Shown here piece after piece: positions 51,692 to 62,094 of a DNA stretch of 64,000 nt. The stretch covers positions 34,941 to 98,940 of the forward strand of contig WLOQ01000010.1 of the NCBI GenBank assembly GCA_009699245.1, in the 5' to 3' direction. Below the pieces are notes generated by a model that was given only the letters and a program-made list of their open reading frames with translations, ran no database searches and had not been told where the DNA came from. Both the position numbers and the translations under genes were made by a program. Position 1 is the stretch's first letter. Every line of letters begins with the position of its first letter. Origin of the DNA: Actinomycetota bacterium (GTDB lineage: Bacteria; Actinomycetota; Thermoleophilia; Solirubrobacterales; Solirubrobacteraceae).

Positions 51692-52979
51692 TCAGCCGGT
51701 GAACTTGGGTCGGACAACCTTCGAGGAGCAGCGGCTGAAACTCAGCAGCAGTTCCTTCGGATCGACCTTCGCCGACGAGTAGAACTCGACGTAGGCGGTG
51801 ATCTTGTAGGTGCCGGTCTTCAGCGACTTCGTCAGCATCTGGATGCCGGTACTCGAGCTTCTTGTTCGGCGCCGTGAGGACCTTGATGACGCGGCCGTTG
51901 CCGGTCCAGGTCACGCCGTCCGGGCTGGTCATCACGCCGCCCTCCAGCGGGTCGTCGTTGTTGTACGAGACGGCGACGAACTTCCCGTCGCCCGGCTCGC
52001 CGCCCCATGTGACGGCGATCCAGCCGCGGGCGCTCGAGGGCGTGCGGCTCGTCCAGGTGACCCCGTCTGCACTCGTCATGACCTGCGCGCCGCCGACAGC
52101 GACGAACTTCTCGCCGCCCGCCGGACCACCCCAGGTCACCGAGGACCAGGTGCTCCGCTGCGCGGCACTCTGCGACGTCCAGGTCACGCCGTCAGGGCTC
52201 GTCATGACCTGGGTCGGAGACGGCGAAGCGCCGGGAGCGATGGCGACGAACTTCTCGCCGCCCGCTGGGCCACCCCAGGTCACGGATTGCCATGTGTTGT
52301 TCACCGCTGCTGTCTGTTCGGTCCACGTCACCCCGTCCGGGCTCGTCATGACCTTGCTCTCACGGGAGACGGCGACGAACTTCTCGTCGCCAACCGGCCC
52401 TCCCCAGGTAACTGAGGTCCAAGCCGAGACGACCGCTGTCTGCTCGGTCCAGGTGACCGCGTCGGGGCTCGTGGCGACGCCGAGGCCGCCGACGGCAACG
52501 AACTTCCGGTCGTCGGCCGGCCCGCCCCATGCGACGGAGGTGTACACCGTCTTCGGCGTCGTGCGAAGCGTCCACGTGATTCCATCAGGGCTGGTTTTGA
52601 CCGCCGTGGCCGCCTCCATTGGGTTCTCGAGCGTCCCGACGAACTTCTCGTCGCCCGGCGGTCCACCCCAGATCATTGAGAGGAAGGGCTGGAAGGGCCG
52701 GATGGAGTTGCCTAGAACCCAGCTCTCGCCCGCCGGGGGTGCATCGGTCGATTCGCACCGCTGCCACTGGTAGGCGAAGCCGGTGGGATCGCCCGTCCAG
52801 GTTCCGGGGTCGGCAGTGAGCTTCGACCCGACCTTGGCCGTCCCGGACACGGTGGGCAGCGCGGTGTTCTTGGGCGCCGAGACGCCGAAGGCCACCGGGG
52901 CGACCAGCGCGGCGCAGACCGCTGCCGTGGCGAGGATGAAGAAGAGCAGTGTCCGAGGGGCACGCCGGAGGGAGAGCAC
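51692..52979 (-). CDS. Secreted repeat protein with sixfold WGG...SPDGxxWT repeats, frameshifted near its end
   Basis: An exported protein: hydrophobic signal (LLFFILATAAVCAALVA), an Ig-like module (ALPTVSGTAKVGSKL to YQWQRC), then six repeats of about 40-48 residues built on TSVTWGGPAGGEKFVAV and VMTSPDGVTWT. Six such units suggest a beta-propeller. Near 51847-51852 the frame breaks: the upstream frame ends in nonsense, while the frame shifted by one base continues as GIQMLTKSLKTGTYKITAYV and ends in KFTG-stop at 51692. Either a recent frameshift or a sequence error. The start is the GTG at 52979, 7 bases after TACGCT. Confidence 0.75.
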
Positions 52980-52986
52980 CGGCAGG

Positions 52987-52992
52987 AGCGTA
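52987..52992 (-). promoter_or_regulatory. Candidate -10 of the repeat-protein gene
   Basis: TACGCT on the minus strand, 7 bases before the GTG at 52979; no SD. Confidence 0.5.
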
Positions 52993-53002
52993 GTGCAACC
53001 GA

Positions 53003-53015
53003 TGATTGACAATCA
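53003..53015. promoter_or_regulatory. Perfect palindrome over the -35 region of the repeat-protein gene
   Basis: TGATTG-A-CAATCA is a 13-base perfect inverted repeat. With a 17-base spacer its distal half would serve as the -35, so it is a good place for a repressor or activator. No regulator is adjacent. Confidence 0.45.
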
Positions 53016-53046
53016 CAACGGTCGGAAGCGCCGGCTCAACCGCTGC

Positions 53047-53088
53047 CCGGTCTCAACTTCCGTTCTCCCCCGGTCTCAACTTTCGTTC
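53047..53088. repeat. Two near-identical 19-bp direct repeats, period 23
   Basis: CCGGTCTCAACTTCCGTTC (53047-53065) and CCGGTCTCAACTTTCGTTC (53070-53088) differ at one base. They lie 55-100 bases upstream of the predicted transcription start of the repeat-protein gene. Confidence 0.7.
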
Positions 53089-53143
53089 GCCGTCTTCGGC
53101 GGCGTGCCGACCCACCACCGCCGAAAATCGCTCTGAGCAGCAA

Positions 53144-53167
53144 GAAAGCCGCCTTTCGGCGGCTTTC
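53144..53167 (-). terminator. Rho-independent-type terminator of nrdJ
   Basis: GAAAGCCGCC and GGCGGCTTTC form a perfect 10-bp stem; read on the minus strand the loop is a GAAA tetraloop and TTGCTGC follows. It begins 43 bases past the nrdJ stop. Confidence 0.75.
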
Positions 53168-53210
53168 TCAACATTCGTGCACTGAGCCTCACATCAGCGT
53201 CCGCACACAA

Positions 53211-56072
<2,862 letters not shown>

Positions 56073-56315
56073 CTGCCTGTTTCCTCTCGTGAATCGCCGG
56101 ATTCGCACGATGTGCGGCCTCGGTGCGGGCTTCCTTTTGGGAACGCGGGAATCTCCCACCGGCACCGGACGGAACGCCGTCCGTGCCACGCGGGCGGCGA
56201 GCGCCCGGGAACCTCTCAGGAGGTACCCGACACTACGCACCCGCGATCGTGATTTGGAGGGGTCCGGCACCCTCCCGCGGGGATCTCCCCGCGTACTCCG
56301 GAAAACGGTTGCTCG
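56073..56315 (-). other. Structured upstream region of nrdJ
   Basis: This 243-base gap holds at least two strong hairpins on the minus strand: GCGGGGA/TCCCCGC (56277-56292) and GGACGG/CCGTCC around 56178-56193. The first may end the transcript of the preceding gene. No B12-box or NrdR palindrome is recognisable, so its role is open. Confidence 0.4.
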
Positions 56316-56762
56316 TCAGCGACCGAGACGCACGAGGTCGCGCAGCTCAGCCCAGGCGAGCGATGTTCGGTACCCCGCCTCGGCCACCGCGTGGCGCCAG
56401 CGGCGCTGTCGCGGCGGGTCCCAACCCCACCATCGGGCGACGAGCCCGGCGGCCGCCAGGGCAAGCAGCAGGATCCCCACGACGGCGAGCGCGACGAGCC
56501 CCCAGTCGCGACCGCCGCTGTCCCGGCCGGGCCGGGCGCCGGACGCCTCTGGACCCGGCTGCGCCTGGGTGCTCGTGGCCGGCGGGGCGGGCTCAAGCGT
56601 CGCCGGATCCTCGGTGAGCGGTGCCGGCGCCGGGGCGCCCGCGTCCGGCTCGACGACCTGCGGCTGCGCGGCGGCGGCGTAGGCAACGGGGGCGGCTGCA
56701 ACTCCCGGTGCCAGCGCGAGCAACCCGGCGGCCAGCACGGCCAAGGCGCGCGAGCCGGTCAT
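56316..56762 (-). CDS. Secreted/membrane protein of unknown function
   Basis: A 148-residue protein: signal peptide (ALAVLAAGLLALAPGVAAAP), a Pro/Ala/Glu-rich outside stretch (residues about 30-85), one membrane helix (WGLVALAVVGILLLALAAAG) and a basic cytoplasmic tail with WRHAVAEAGYRTSLAWAELR. No family recognised. The start overlaps the tmk stop by 4 bases, so it is translated with thymidylate kinase. Confidence 0.72.
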   Translation of the reverse strand: MTGSRALAVLAAGLLALAPGVAAAPVAYAAAAQPQVVEPDAGAPAPAPLTEDPATLEPAPPATSTQAQPGPEASGARPGRDSGGRDWGLVALAVVGILLLALAAAGLVARWWGWDPPRQRRWRHAVAEAGYRTSLAWAELRDLVRLGR

Positions 56763-57391
56763 TCCGCACCCCCGGGGAGCAGATCGGCGATCGCTGCCAG
56801 CGCATCGGCGAGCACCGCCTCCGGGGACTGATCGGCGTCCACCACGCGCAAGCGCCCCGGCTCCGCGGCCGCGATCGCGTCGTAGGTGCAGGCGATCGCC
56901 GCGAAAAAGTCGTCCCCCTCGCGCTCAAGGCGATCAGCGACCTCGCCGCGCGTGTCCTGCCGGCTGCGCCCGAGCGCCGGGTCGATGCGCAGTAGGAGCG
57001 TGCGCTGCGGCTCGAGCCCGCCGGTCCCGAAGCGGTTGAGCTCGGCGATCTCTGCGACGCCGAGGCCGCGTCCGCCGCCCTGGTAGGCGAGCGAGGAGTC
57101 GACGAAGCGGTCGAGGATGATCCAGCGGCCCGCCGCGAGCTGCGGGCGCAGCACCTCGTCGACGAGCTGCGCGCGGGCCGCGGCGTAGACGAGCGCCTCG
57201 GCGCGCGGGCCGACCGTCAGGCTCGGGTCCTTCACGACCTCGCGCAGGCGCTCGGAGAGGCCCACACCCCCGGGCTCGCGCAGCAGCACGGCGTCGGCGC
57301 CGCGTGATCGTGCGGCCTCGAGCAGGCCCGCGGCGAGCGTCGTCTTGCCGGCGCCGTCGAGCCCCTCGATCGTGATCAGCGTGCCCGCCAT
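56759..57391 (-). CDS. tmk: Thymidylate kinase
   Basis: A 210-residue kinase that makes dTDP from dTMP. Motifs: P-loop IEGLDGAGKTT, the DRY-like DRFVDSSLAYQGGGRGLG and the LID RSRQDTRGEVADRLE. The N terminus begins directly at the first strand (AGTLITIEG). The ATG at 57391 has no SD and TACGCT stands 8 bases upstream. It shares a 31-base divergent promoter with holB; both serve DNA replication. Confidence 0.95.
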   Translation of the reverse strand: MAGTLITIEGLDGAGKTTLAAGLLEAARSRGADAVLLREPGGVGLSERLREVVKDPSLTVGPRAEALVYAAARAQLVDEVLRPQLAAGRWIILDRFVDSSLAYQGGGRGLGVAEIAELNRFGTGGLEPQRTLLLRIDPALGRSRQDTRGEVADRLEREGDDFFAAIACTYDAIAAAEPGRLRVVDADQSPEAVLADALAAIADLLPGGAE

Positions 57392-57399
57392 CGGCGCCG

Positions 57400-57415
57400 A
57401 GCGTACCCGTACGCT
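57400..57415. promoter_or_regulatory. Palindromic divergent promoter of tmk and holB
   Basis: AGCGTA-CCCG-TACGCT contains back-to-back -10 hexamers TACGCT, one on each strand, 4 bases apart. They lie 8 bases before the tmk ATG (57391) and 7 bases before the holB GTG (57423). The 31-base gap holds nothing else, so both transcripts should be leaderless. Confidence 0.65.
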
Positions 57416-57422
57416 TGTCCCT

Positions 57423-58541
57423 GTGACCCTCGCGGACGCGCTCGCCCCCCACCCGCACGCCCGCGCGGTCCTGCGCAGCGCGATTCCGCCGCACGGCGCT
57501 CCGTCGCACGCCTATCTCTTCCATGGGCCGGCCGGCTCCGGCAAGGCGCGCGCCGCGCGCGCCTTCGCCGCCGAGCTCCTCGCCGAGGGCTCCCCCGATC
57601 CCGACCGCACACGCGCCCGCGTCGAGCGCAACGCGCACCCGGATCTCACGTGGGTCGTGCGCTCCGGCGCGGCCGACATGCGCGTCGTGGACATCGCCGA
57701 GCCCGTCGTGGGCGCCGTCTCGCACCGGCCGTTCGAGGCGCAGCGGCGTGTCTTCGTCCTTGAGGACGCCGACACGCTCAATGACGAGGCCGCCGCGAAG
57801 CTCCTCAAGACGCTCGAGGAGCCGCCCGCCTACGCGCACCTCCTGCTGCTGACCGCCCACCCGCGCGACCTCCTCGACACGGTGCGCAGCCGCTGCCAGT
57901 CGGTGCGCTTCGATGCCCCCTCCCCGGCGCGCCTGGAAGAGCTGATCGCCGGCCGTGGGGTCAGCCCCGAGCAGGCGCATGCCTGTGCGCGGCTCTCGCT
58001 CGGGGACGCCGACCGCGCGCTCGCCCTCGCGCTCGGCCAGGGTCCAGCCCTACGCCACGCCGCGGAGCTCACCGCCCGCGCCTGCCTCACCGGCGCCGTC
58101 ACCGGGCGCCCCTGGGAGGCGATTCTCGCGAGCGCGAAGGAGCGCGGCGCCCAGGCGCGCACCACGATCGAAGAGGGCGTCGCCGAGGAGGCCGAGCGCC
58201 TCCCCGACCGCGAGCGCCGCACCGCCGTGCGCGAGGGCGAGGAGACCGCCAAGCGCGCCGAGCGCCGCGCGCGCACCGGAGCCTTGGACGAGGGCCTGCG
58301 CCTGATCGGTCTGTGGCTGCGCGACGTGGCGTGCATCGCCGACGGTGCGCAGGACGTCGTCCACGCGACCGACCGCCTTGAGGCGCTGCGCGCCGACTCG
58401 GAGGGTCACACCTCCGCGGCGCTGCGTGCCGGCGTCGACCTCGTGGACGCGACCCGCTCGTCGCTGAGCGTCAACGTGGGCGAGGACCTCGCACTGGAGG
58501 CGCTCGTCGCGCGTCTCGTAACCCGGCTCGCGCCGGCCTAG
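57423..58541 (+). CDS. holB: DNA polymerase III delta prime subunit
   Basis: A 372-residue clamp-loader subunit. It has SHAYLFHGPAGSGKARAARA as P-loop, LEDADTLNDEAAAKLLKTLE as Walker B/sensor region, and LLLTAHPRDLLDTVRSRCQ with the SRC motif. The usual cysteine cluster after the P-loop is missing, which is common in delta prime. The GTG at 57423 follows TACGCT by 7 bases. The stop overlaps that of uppP on CTAG. Confidence 0.9.
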   Translation: MTLADALAPHPHARAVLRSAIPPHGAPSHAYLFHGPAGSGKARAARAFAAELLAEGSPDPDRTRARVERNAHPDLTWVVRSGAADMRVVDIAEPVVGAVSHRPFEAQRRVFVLEDADTLNDEAAAKLLKTLEEPPAYAHLLLLTAHPRDLLDTVRSRCQSVRFDAPSPARLEELIAGRGVSPEQAHACARLSLGDADRALALALGQGPALRHAAELTARACLTGAVTGRPWEAILASAKERGAQARTTIEEGVAEEAERLPDRERRTAVREGEETAKRAERRARTGALDEGLRLIGLWLRDVACIADGAQDVVHATDRLEALRADSEGHTSAALRAGVDLVDATRSSLSVNVGEDLALEALVARLVTRLAPA

Positions 58542-59389
58542 GAGATGGCGCCCGCGAGGGCGAGCAGCAGCACGAGCACGCCGAGGACGAGGCGGTAGCG
58601 CACGAAGATCCCGAGGCTGTGCGTGCGCAGGTAGCCGAGCAGCCAGGCGATCGAGGCGTACCCGAAGATGAACGCGAAGATCGCGGCGATGACCGTCGCG
58701 CCGATGCCGACGCCCGTGCCGTCGCCGACCTTGCGCAGCTCGAAGAGCCCCGACAGCACCACAGCGGGGACCGACAGCAAGAAGCTGAAGCGCGCCGCGG
58801 CCTCGCGCGTGAAGCCCTGGAAGAGGCCGAAGGAGATCGTCGCGCCGGAGCGGCTCACGCCGGGGATCAGGGCGAGCGCCTGCGCGAAGCCGATGGCGAT
58901 CGCGTCACGCCGGTCGACCTCCTCGAGCTCACGCGTGCGTCGGCCGACGCGATCGGCCTGCCACATCACCGCGCTGAAGAGAATGAGCATCACGGCGATG
59001 AGCTCGAGGCTGCGCACGCCGGTCTCGATCGTGTCCTTCAGCGCGAGGCCGATGATCCCGATCGGGATCGTGCCGATGATGAGGTACCAGCCGGTGCGCG
59101 CGTCGACCTCGGGGCTGCGCCAGTACGAGCGGTCGCGCAGGCTGCCGAGGAAGGCGCGCAGGATGTGCAGGAGGTCGTTGCGGAAGTAGATGAGGACCGC
59201 CGCCATCGTGCCGAGCTGGATCACGGCGGTGAACGCGGCACCCGGGTCGGGCCAGCCGAACAGCGCCGGGACGATGCGCACGTGGGCGCTGCTGGAGATC
59301 GGCAGGAACTCGGTGAGCCCCTGGACGATCCCGAGCACGATGGCCTCGAGCGTGGAGATGGCGTCCGAGGCGGCGACGGGCAGGGGCAC
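58538..59389 (-). CDS. uppP: Undecaprenyl-diphosphatase
   Basis: A 283-residue membrane enzyme (BacA/UppP) that recycles the lipid carrier for peptidoglycan. Motifs: GIVQGLTEFLPISSSAH with the catalytic Glu and Ser, and ALIPGVSRSGATI. About eight membrane helices. The GTG at 59389 has TAGCCT 8 bases upstream, whose TAG is also the stop of the PHP gene. Confidence 0.95.
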   Translation of the reverse strand: MPLPVAASDAISTLEAIVLGIVQGLTEFLPISSSAHVRIVPALFGWPDPGAAFTAVIQLGTMAAVLIYFRNDLLHILRAFLGSLRDRSYWRSPEVDARTGWYLIIGTIPIGIIGLALKDTIETGVRSLELIAVMLILFSAVMWQADRVGRRTRELEEVDRRDAIAIGFAQALALIPGVSRSGATISFGLFQGFTREAAARFSFLLSVPAVVLSGLFELRKVGDGTGVGIGATVIAAIFAFIFGYASIAWLLGYLRTHSLGIFVRYRLVLGVLVLLLALAGAIS

Positions 59390-59397
59390 GGTGCGGG

Positions 59398-59403
59398 AGG
59401 CTA
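59398..59403 (-). promoter_or_regulatory. Candidate -10 of uppP
   Basis: TAGCCT on the minus strand, 8 bases before the GTG at 59389; TAG is also the stop of the PHP gene, so the match is less independent. Confidence 0.35.
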
Positions 59404-60267
59404 GCGGGCGGCGAGCGCGCCCAGGTGCGGCTCAAGGCCGTAGAGCTCGAATGCGCGGAACGCGTGGAACAGACGATTGTCCGGGCCGTGGAAGTCGGCG
59501 CTGCCGGTCGTGAGGAGCCCGAGATCGAGGGCGGCCGCATAGATCGCGCGCGTCGGCTCCTCGCCGTGCGTGATGTAGAAGGCCTCGACCCCGTCGATGC
59601 CGAGCGCGGCAAGCCGCTCGAGTGTGGCGCAGGCCTCGTCGATCGCATCGAGGTCCCAGAACGGATGCGCCCAGACCGCCACGCCGCCCGCCGCGTGGAT
59701 GACGTCGACGGCCCGTGCGACGGTCGGCGTCGAGCGACGACGGAAGGCCGGCGCACCCTCGACGAGGTACGCCTCGATGACCCCGCCCGGGTCGTTGATG
59801 CCCTCACGGCGCAGGCGTGCCGCGTTCGCCGGATGCGCGAGCACCGCGGCGGCCAGGTGCGGACGCCCGACCGGGTGGTCGGCGGACACGGCTTCGGGCA
59901 GCTCGAGTTCAAGGCCCGCCTCGCGCAGCCCCTCGGCCATCGCCGCCGCCCGCGCGTGGCGATCGCCCCGCCAGACGCCGAGCGCCGCGAGGAACTCCGC
60001 GTCGTGGTGGTCGATGCCGTACCCGCAGATGTGCAGGTCGCCGTGGATTCCGTCGAGGGCGCTGATCTCGATCGCCGGGAGCACCCGGATGCCGTCGAGC
60101 TGCGCCGCCGCAGCGAGCGCCTCGTCCACCCCGGCGACGGTGTCGTGATCGGTCAGGGCGAGCAGCTCGACCCCCGACTCGTGCGCGAGCGCGACGACCT
60201 GCGCGGGGGCGAGCACGCCGTCGCTGGCGGTGCTGTGCGACTGCAGATCGAATGTGGGAGCGCTGAT
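59401..60267 (-). CDS. PHP-domain metal-dependent phosphoesterase, apparent ATC start
   Basis: A PHP-domain protein of about 288 residues. Metal-site motifs: FDLQSHSTASDG (with Gln in place of the first His), LLALTDHDTVAG, LPAIEISAL, VAVWAHPFW and TGSADFHG. The nearest ATG/GTG start (60216) would delete the first motif. The frame upstream reads TAG-GCT-CTG-ACC-ATC, so initiation must use ATC (60267) or CTG. ATC is preferred because TAGGCT stands 6 bases before it. Related proteins cleave 3',5'-nucleotides or short RNA. Confidence 0.82.
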   Translation of the reverse strand: MSAPTFDLQSHSTASDGVLAPAQVVALAHESGVELLALTDHDTVAGVDEALAAAAQLDGIRVLPAIEISALDGIHGDLHICGYGIDHHDAEFLAALGVWRGDRHARAAAMAEGLREAGLELELPEAVSADHPVGRPHLAAAVLAHPANAARLRREGINDPGGVIEAYLVEGAPAFRRRSTPTVARAVDVIHAAGGVAVWAHPFWDLDAIDEACATLERLAALGIDGVEAFYITHGEEPTRAIYAAALDLGLLTTGSADFHGPDNRLFHAFRAFELYGLEPHLGALAAR

Positions 60268-60273
60268 GGTCAG

Positions 60274-60279
60274 AGCCTA
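60274..60279 (-). promoter_or_regulatory. Candidate -10 of the PHP gene
   Basis: TAGGCT on the minus strand, 6 bases before the ATC at 60267. The transcript would begin at or within a base or two of that codon. Confidence 0.45.
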
Positions 60280-60298
60280 CGCCACGGTGTCGCCGCCG

Positions 60299-61501
60299 TC
60301 AGTGGCGCAGCAGCGCCGCCATGCCCCCGGTCACCGACAGCCCCTCCTCACCGCCGTCTGCGCGCGAGAGTGTGGTGACCGCGGCGCCCGTGGCCAGCGC
60401 GAGCTCCGCGGCGCGCTCTGCGGCGAACGTCGGCGGTGCGCCATCGAGCATGTCGACCACCGGGCCATCGTGTGCCAGCTCAGCGGGGACGATGCATGCC
60501 GGGTCAACGAGCAGGCGCTCGACGCGGCTCTCGGTGAGGGCGCGCGCGGTCGCCTGGATGCCGACGACGGCGCCCTCGTCGGCGCAGGCCAGCGCGTGCG
60601 CGCGCTTGGTGAGGTCGCGGGCCTCCGCACGCCAGAGCTCATCGAGCAGGGGCTCGGCGCGCGCGGCAATCTCGGCCATGGGCAGCTCGGCGAGCCGCGC
60701 CGGCATGCGCCCGGCGACGAGGCGCGCGGCCGCGACCGGCAGCGCCTGCTCGAAGCGCGCGACGAGCGCGGCGTCCCCGACGAGGAGGAGCCGCGCCCAC
60801 TCGAGCTCGCGTGCGCGCTCGCCGACGGCCACCGCGGCCTCGGCGAGCGACACCTCGCGGTGGACGCGCTCGCGGTCCTCGAAGGCCTCCGGGTGGCGCC
60901 CCGTCTGCTGGGCGCGCTGGGAGTTCCCGTCCGCGTACGCCGCGTAGTCCGTCCAGCGCCCGCGCCAGAGCTCGAAGGTCGCGTTCTCGGGCTCAACCGC
61001 CGACCCATCGGCCCAGGACACGAGCCGCACGCGCTCCTGGTCGATCGCGACGATCCCGGCGGGCCGCCCGCGATCGGCGATGGCGAGCAGCGGCAGGACG
61101 TAGGGGCGGCGGTTCCACACGACGACCGTCTCCTCCAGCGGGAGCTGGAGGGTGTATGCGCGATCGAGGCCGTTCTGCGGCGCGATGAAGCGGGCGAGGC
61201 CGCGCCCGCGCACGTGTGGGCTCAGGCCACCCGCCCAGGCGGCCCAGGTCTCCATCTCCTGTGCGGCGCGCTCAAAGGCGGCACGCTCGTCGCGGTCCTC
61301 GGGCAGGTGCGCGCGGATCTCGCGCAGGCCGTTGCGCAGCTCGATGCGCCAGGCGTTGGCGCCGTTGACGTTGCGGGGATCGCGCAGGTCGGTGCGCAGC
61401 AGGACGCTGAGGACGGGGCCGCGCGGCCGAGTCGCGGCGAGGTCACGGATCTGTGTGAGTTCGGGCATCGGCTCGAGGGCGTACGCGTCCACTGCCCTCA
61501 C
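60299..61501 (-). CDS. baeRF / Vms1-like release-factor-fold protein
   Basis: A 400-residue protein that resembles the bacterial archaeo-eukaryotic release factor-like (baeRF) group, relatives of eRF1 and the peptidyl-tRNA hydrolase Vms1/ANKZF1. Seen: VLSVLLRTDLRDPRNVNGANAW at the N terminus, an RNase-H-like middle (LLLVGDAALVARFEQALP), and a C-terminal L7Ae-like domain (ESRVERLLVDPACIVPAEL). A clear GGQ-type loop is not seen. It overlaps hsp20 by 4 bases (GTGA), with AGAAGGA before the GTG. This points to a stalled-ribosome or proteostasis role. Confidence 0.65.
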   Translation of the reverse strand: MRAVDAYALEPMPELTQIRDLAATRPRGPVLSVLLRTDLRDPRNVNGANAWRIELRNGLREIRAHLPEDRDERAAFERAAQEMETWAAWAGGLSPHVRGRGLARFIAPQNGLDRAYTLQLPLEETVVVWNRRPYVLPLLAIADRGRPAGIVAIDQERVRLVSWADGSAVEPENATFELWRGRWTDYAAYADGNSQRAQQTGRHPEAFEDRERVHREVSLAEAAVAVGERARELEWARLLLVGDAALVARFEQALPVAAARLVAGRMPARLAELPMAEIAARAEPLLDELWRAEARDLTKRAHALACADEGAVVGIQATARALTESRVERLLVDPACIVPAELAHDGPVVDMLDGAPPTFAAERAAELALATGAAVTTLSRADGGEEGLSVTGGMAALLRH

Positions 61502-62010
61502 TTGCCGTCCTTCTGACTGTGCTTCTCCGGGTGCTTCTCGACCTGCTTCTCGACCTGCTTCTCCCCCGTCGCCTGCTGCGGGACGATCTCGATCGTGCGG
61601 CCCTTCGAGGACCCGGCGGGCATCGGGACGCGCACCTCGAGCACGCCGTCGGTCGCCGTCGCAGTGATGCGCTTGGCGTCCACCCCGGGAGGCAGCGCCA
61701 TCGAGCGGGCGAAGGCCCCATGGCGCCGCTCGCGCCGCACCATCTGACGGTCGCGCTCCTCGTGCTCCTCCGTGTGCTCGCCGGCGATGGTGAGCGTGTC
61801 GTCCTCGACCGTGACCTTCACCTCCTCGACAGGAATGCCCGGCAGGTTCGCGCGGACGATGAGGTCGCCGTTGTGGCGCTCCACGTCGATCGCCGGCGTC
61901 CAGCGGCGGTCGCGTCCCTCAGGGACGAACTCGTCGAACATGCGGTCGAGCCGCGTGCGCAGCTCGGACAGGTCGGGCATCGGATCCCATCGGGTGAGTA
62001 CGCCGGCCAT
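61498..62010 (-). CDS. Small heat-shock protein, Hsp20 family
   Basis: A 170-residue alpha-crystallin chaperone. The core domain has PAIDVERHNGDLIVRANLPG, LTIAGEHTEEHE and GAFARSMALPPGVD, with IEIVPQ after it. The C terminus is an unusual Lys/Glu-rich tail (EKQVEKQVEKHPEKHSQKDG). GGAGG lies 6 bases before the ATG at 62010. It is translated together with the baeRF-like gene. Confidence 0.92.
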   Translation of the reverse strand: MAGVLTRWDPMPDLSELRTRLDRMFDEFVPEGRDRRWTPAIDVERHNGDLIVRANLPGIPVEEVKVTVEDDTLTIAGEHTEEHEERDRQMVRRERRHGAFARSMALPPGVDAKRITATATDGVLEVRVPMPAGSSKGRTIEIVPQQATGEKQVEKQVEKHPEKHSQKDGK

Positions 62011-62079
62011 GAGGTGCCTCCAGGAGTCGTGGATCGCTGTGGAGACGCAATACCCGCGGCACGGCCCGCATAACCGGGA

Positions 62080-62085
62080 TAGCCT
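62080..62085 (+). promoter_or_regulatory. Candidate -10 of the ABC permease gene
   Basis: TAGCCT lies 9 bases before the ATG at 62095; no SD. Confidence 0.45.
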
Positions 62086-62094
62086 GCGGGCCGG

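Noticed and set aside
56073..56315. Cobalamin riboswitch upstream of nrdJ
   Set aside because: No B12 box or its flanking helices could be recognised; kept only as an unassigned structured leader.
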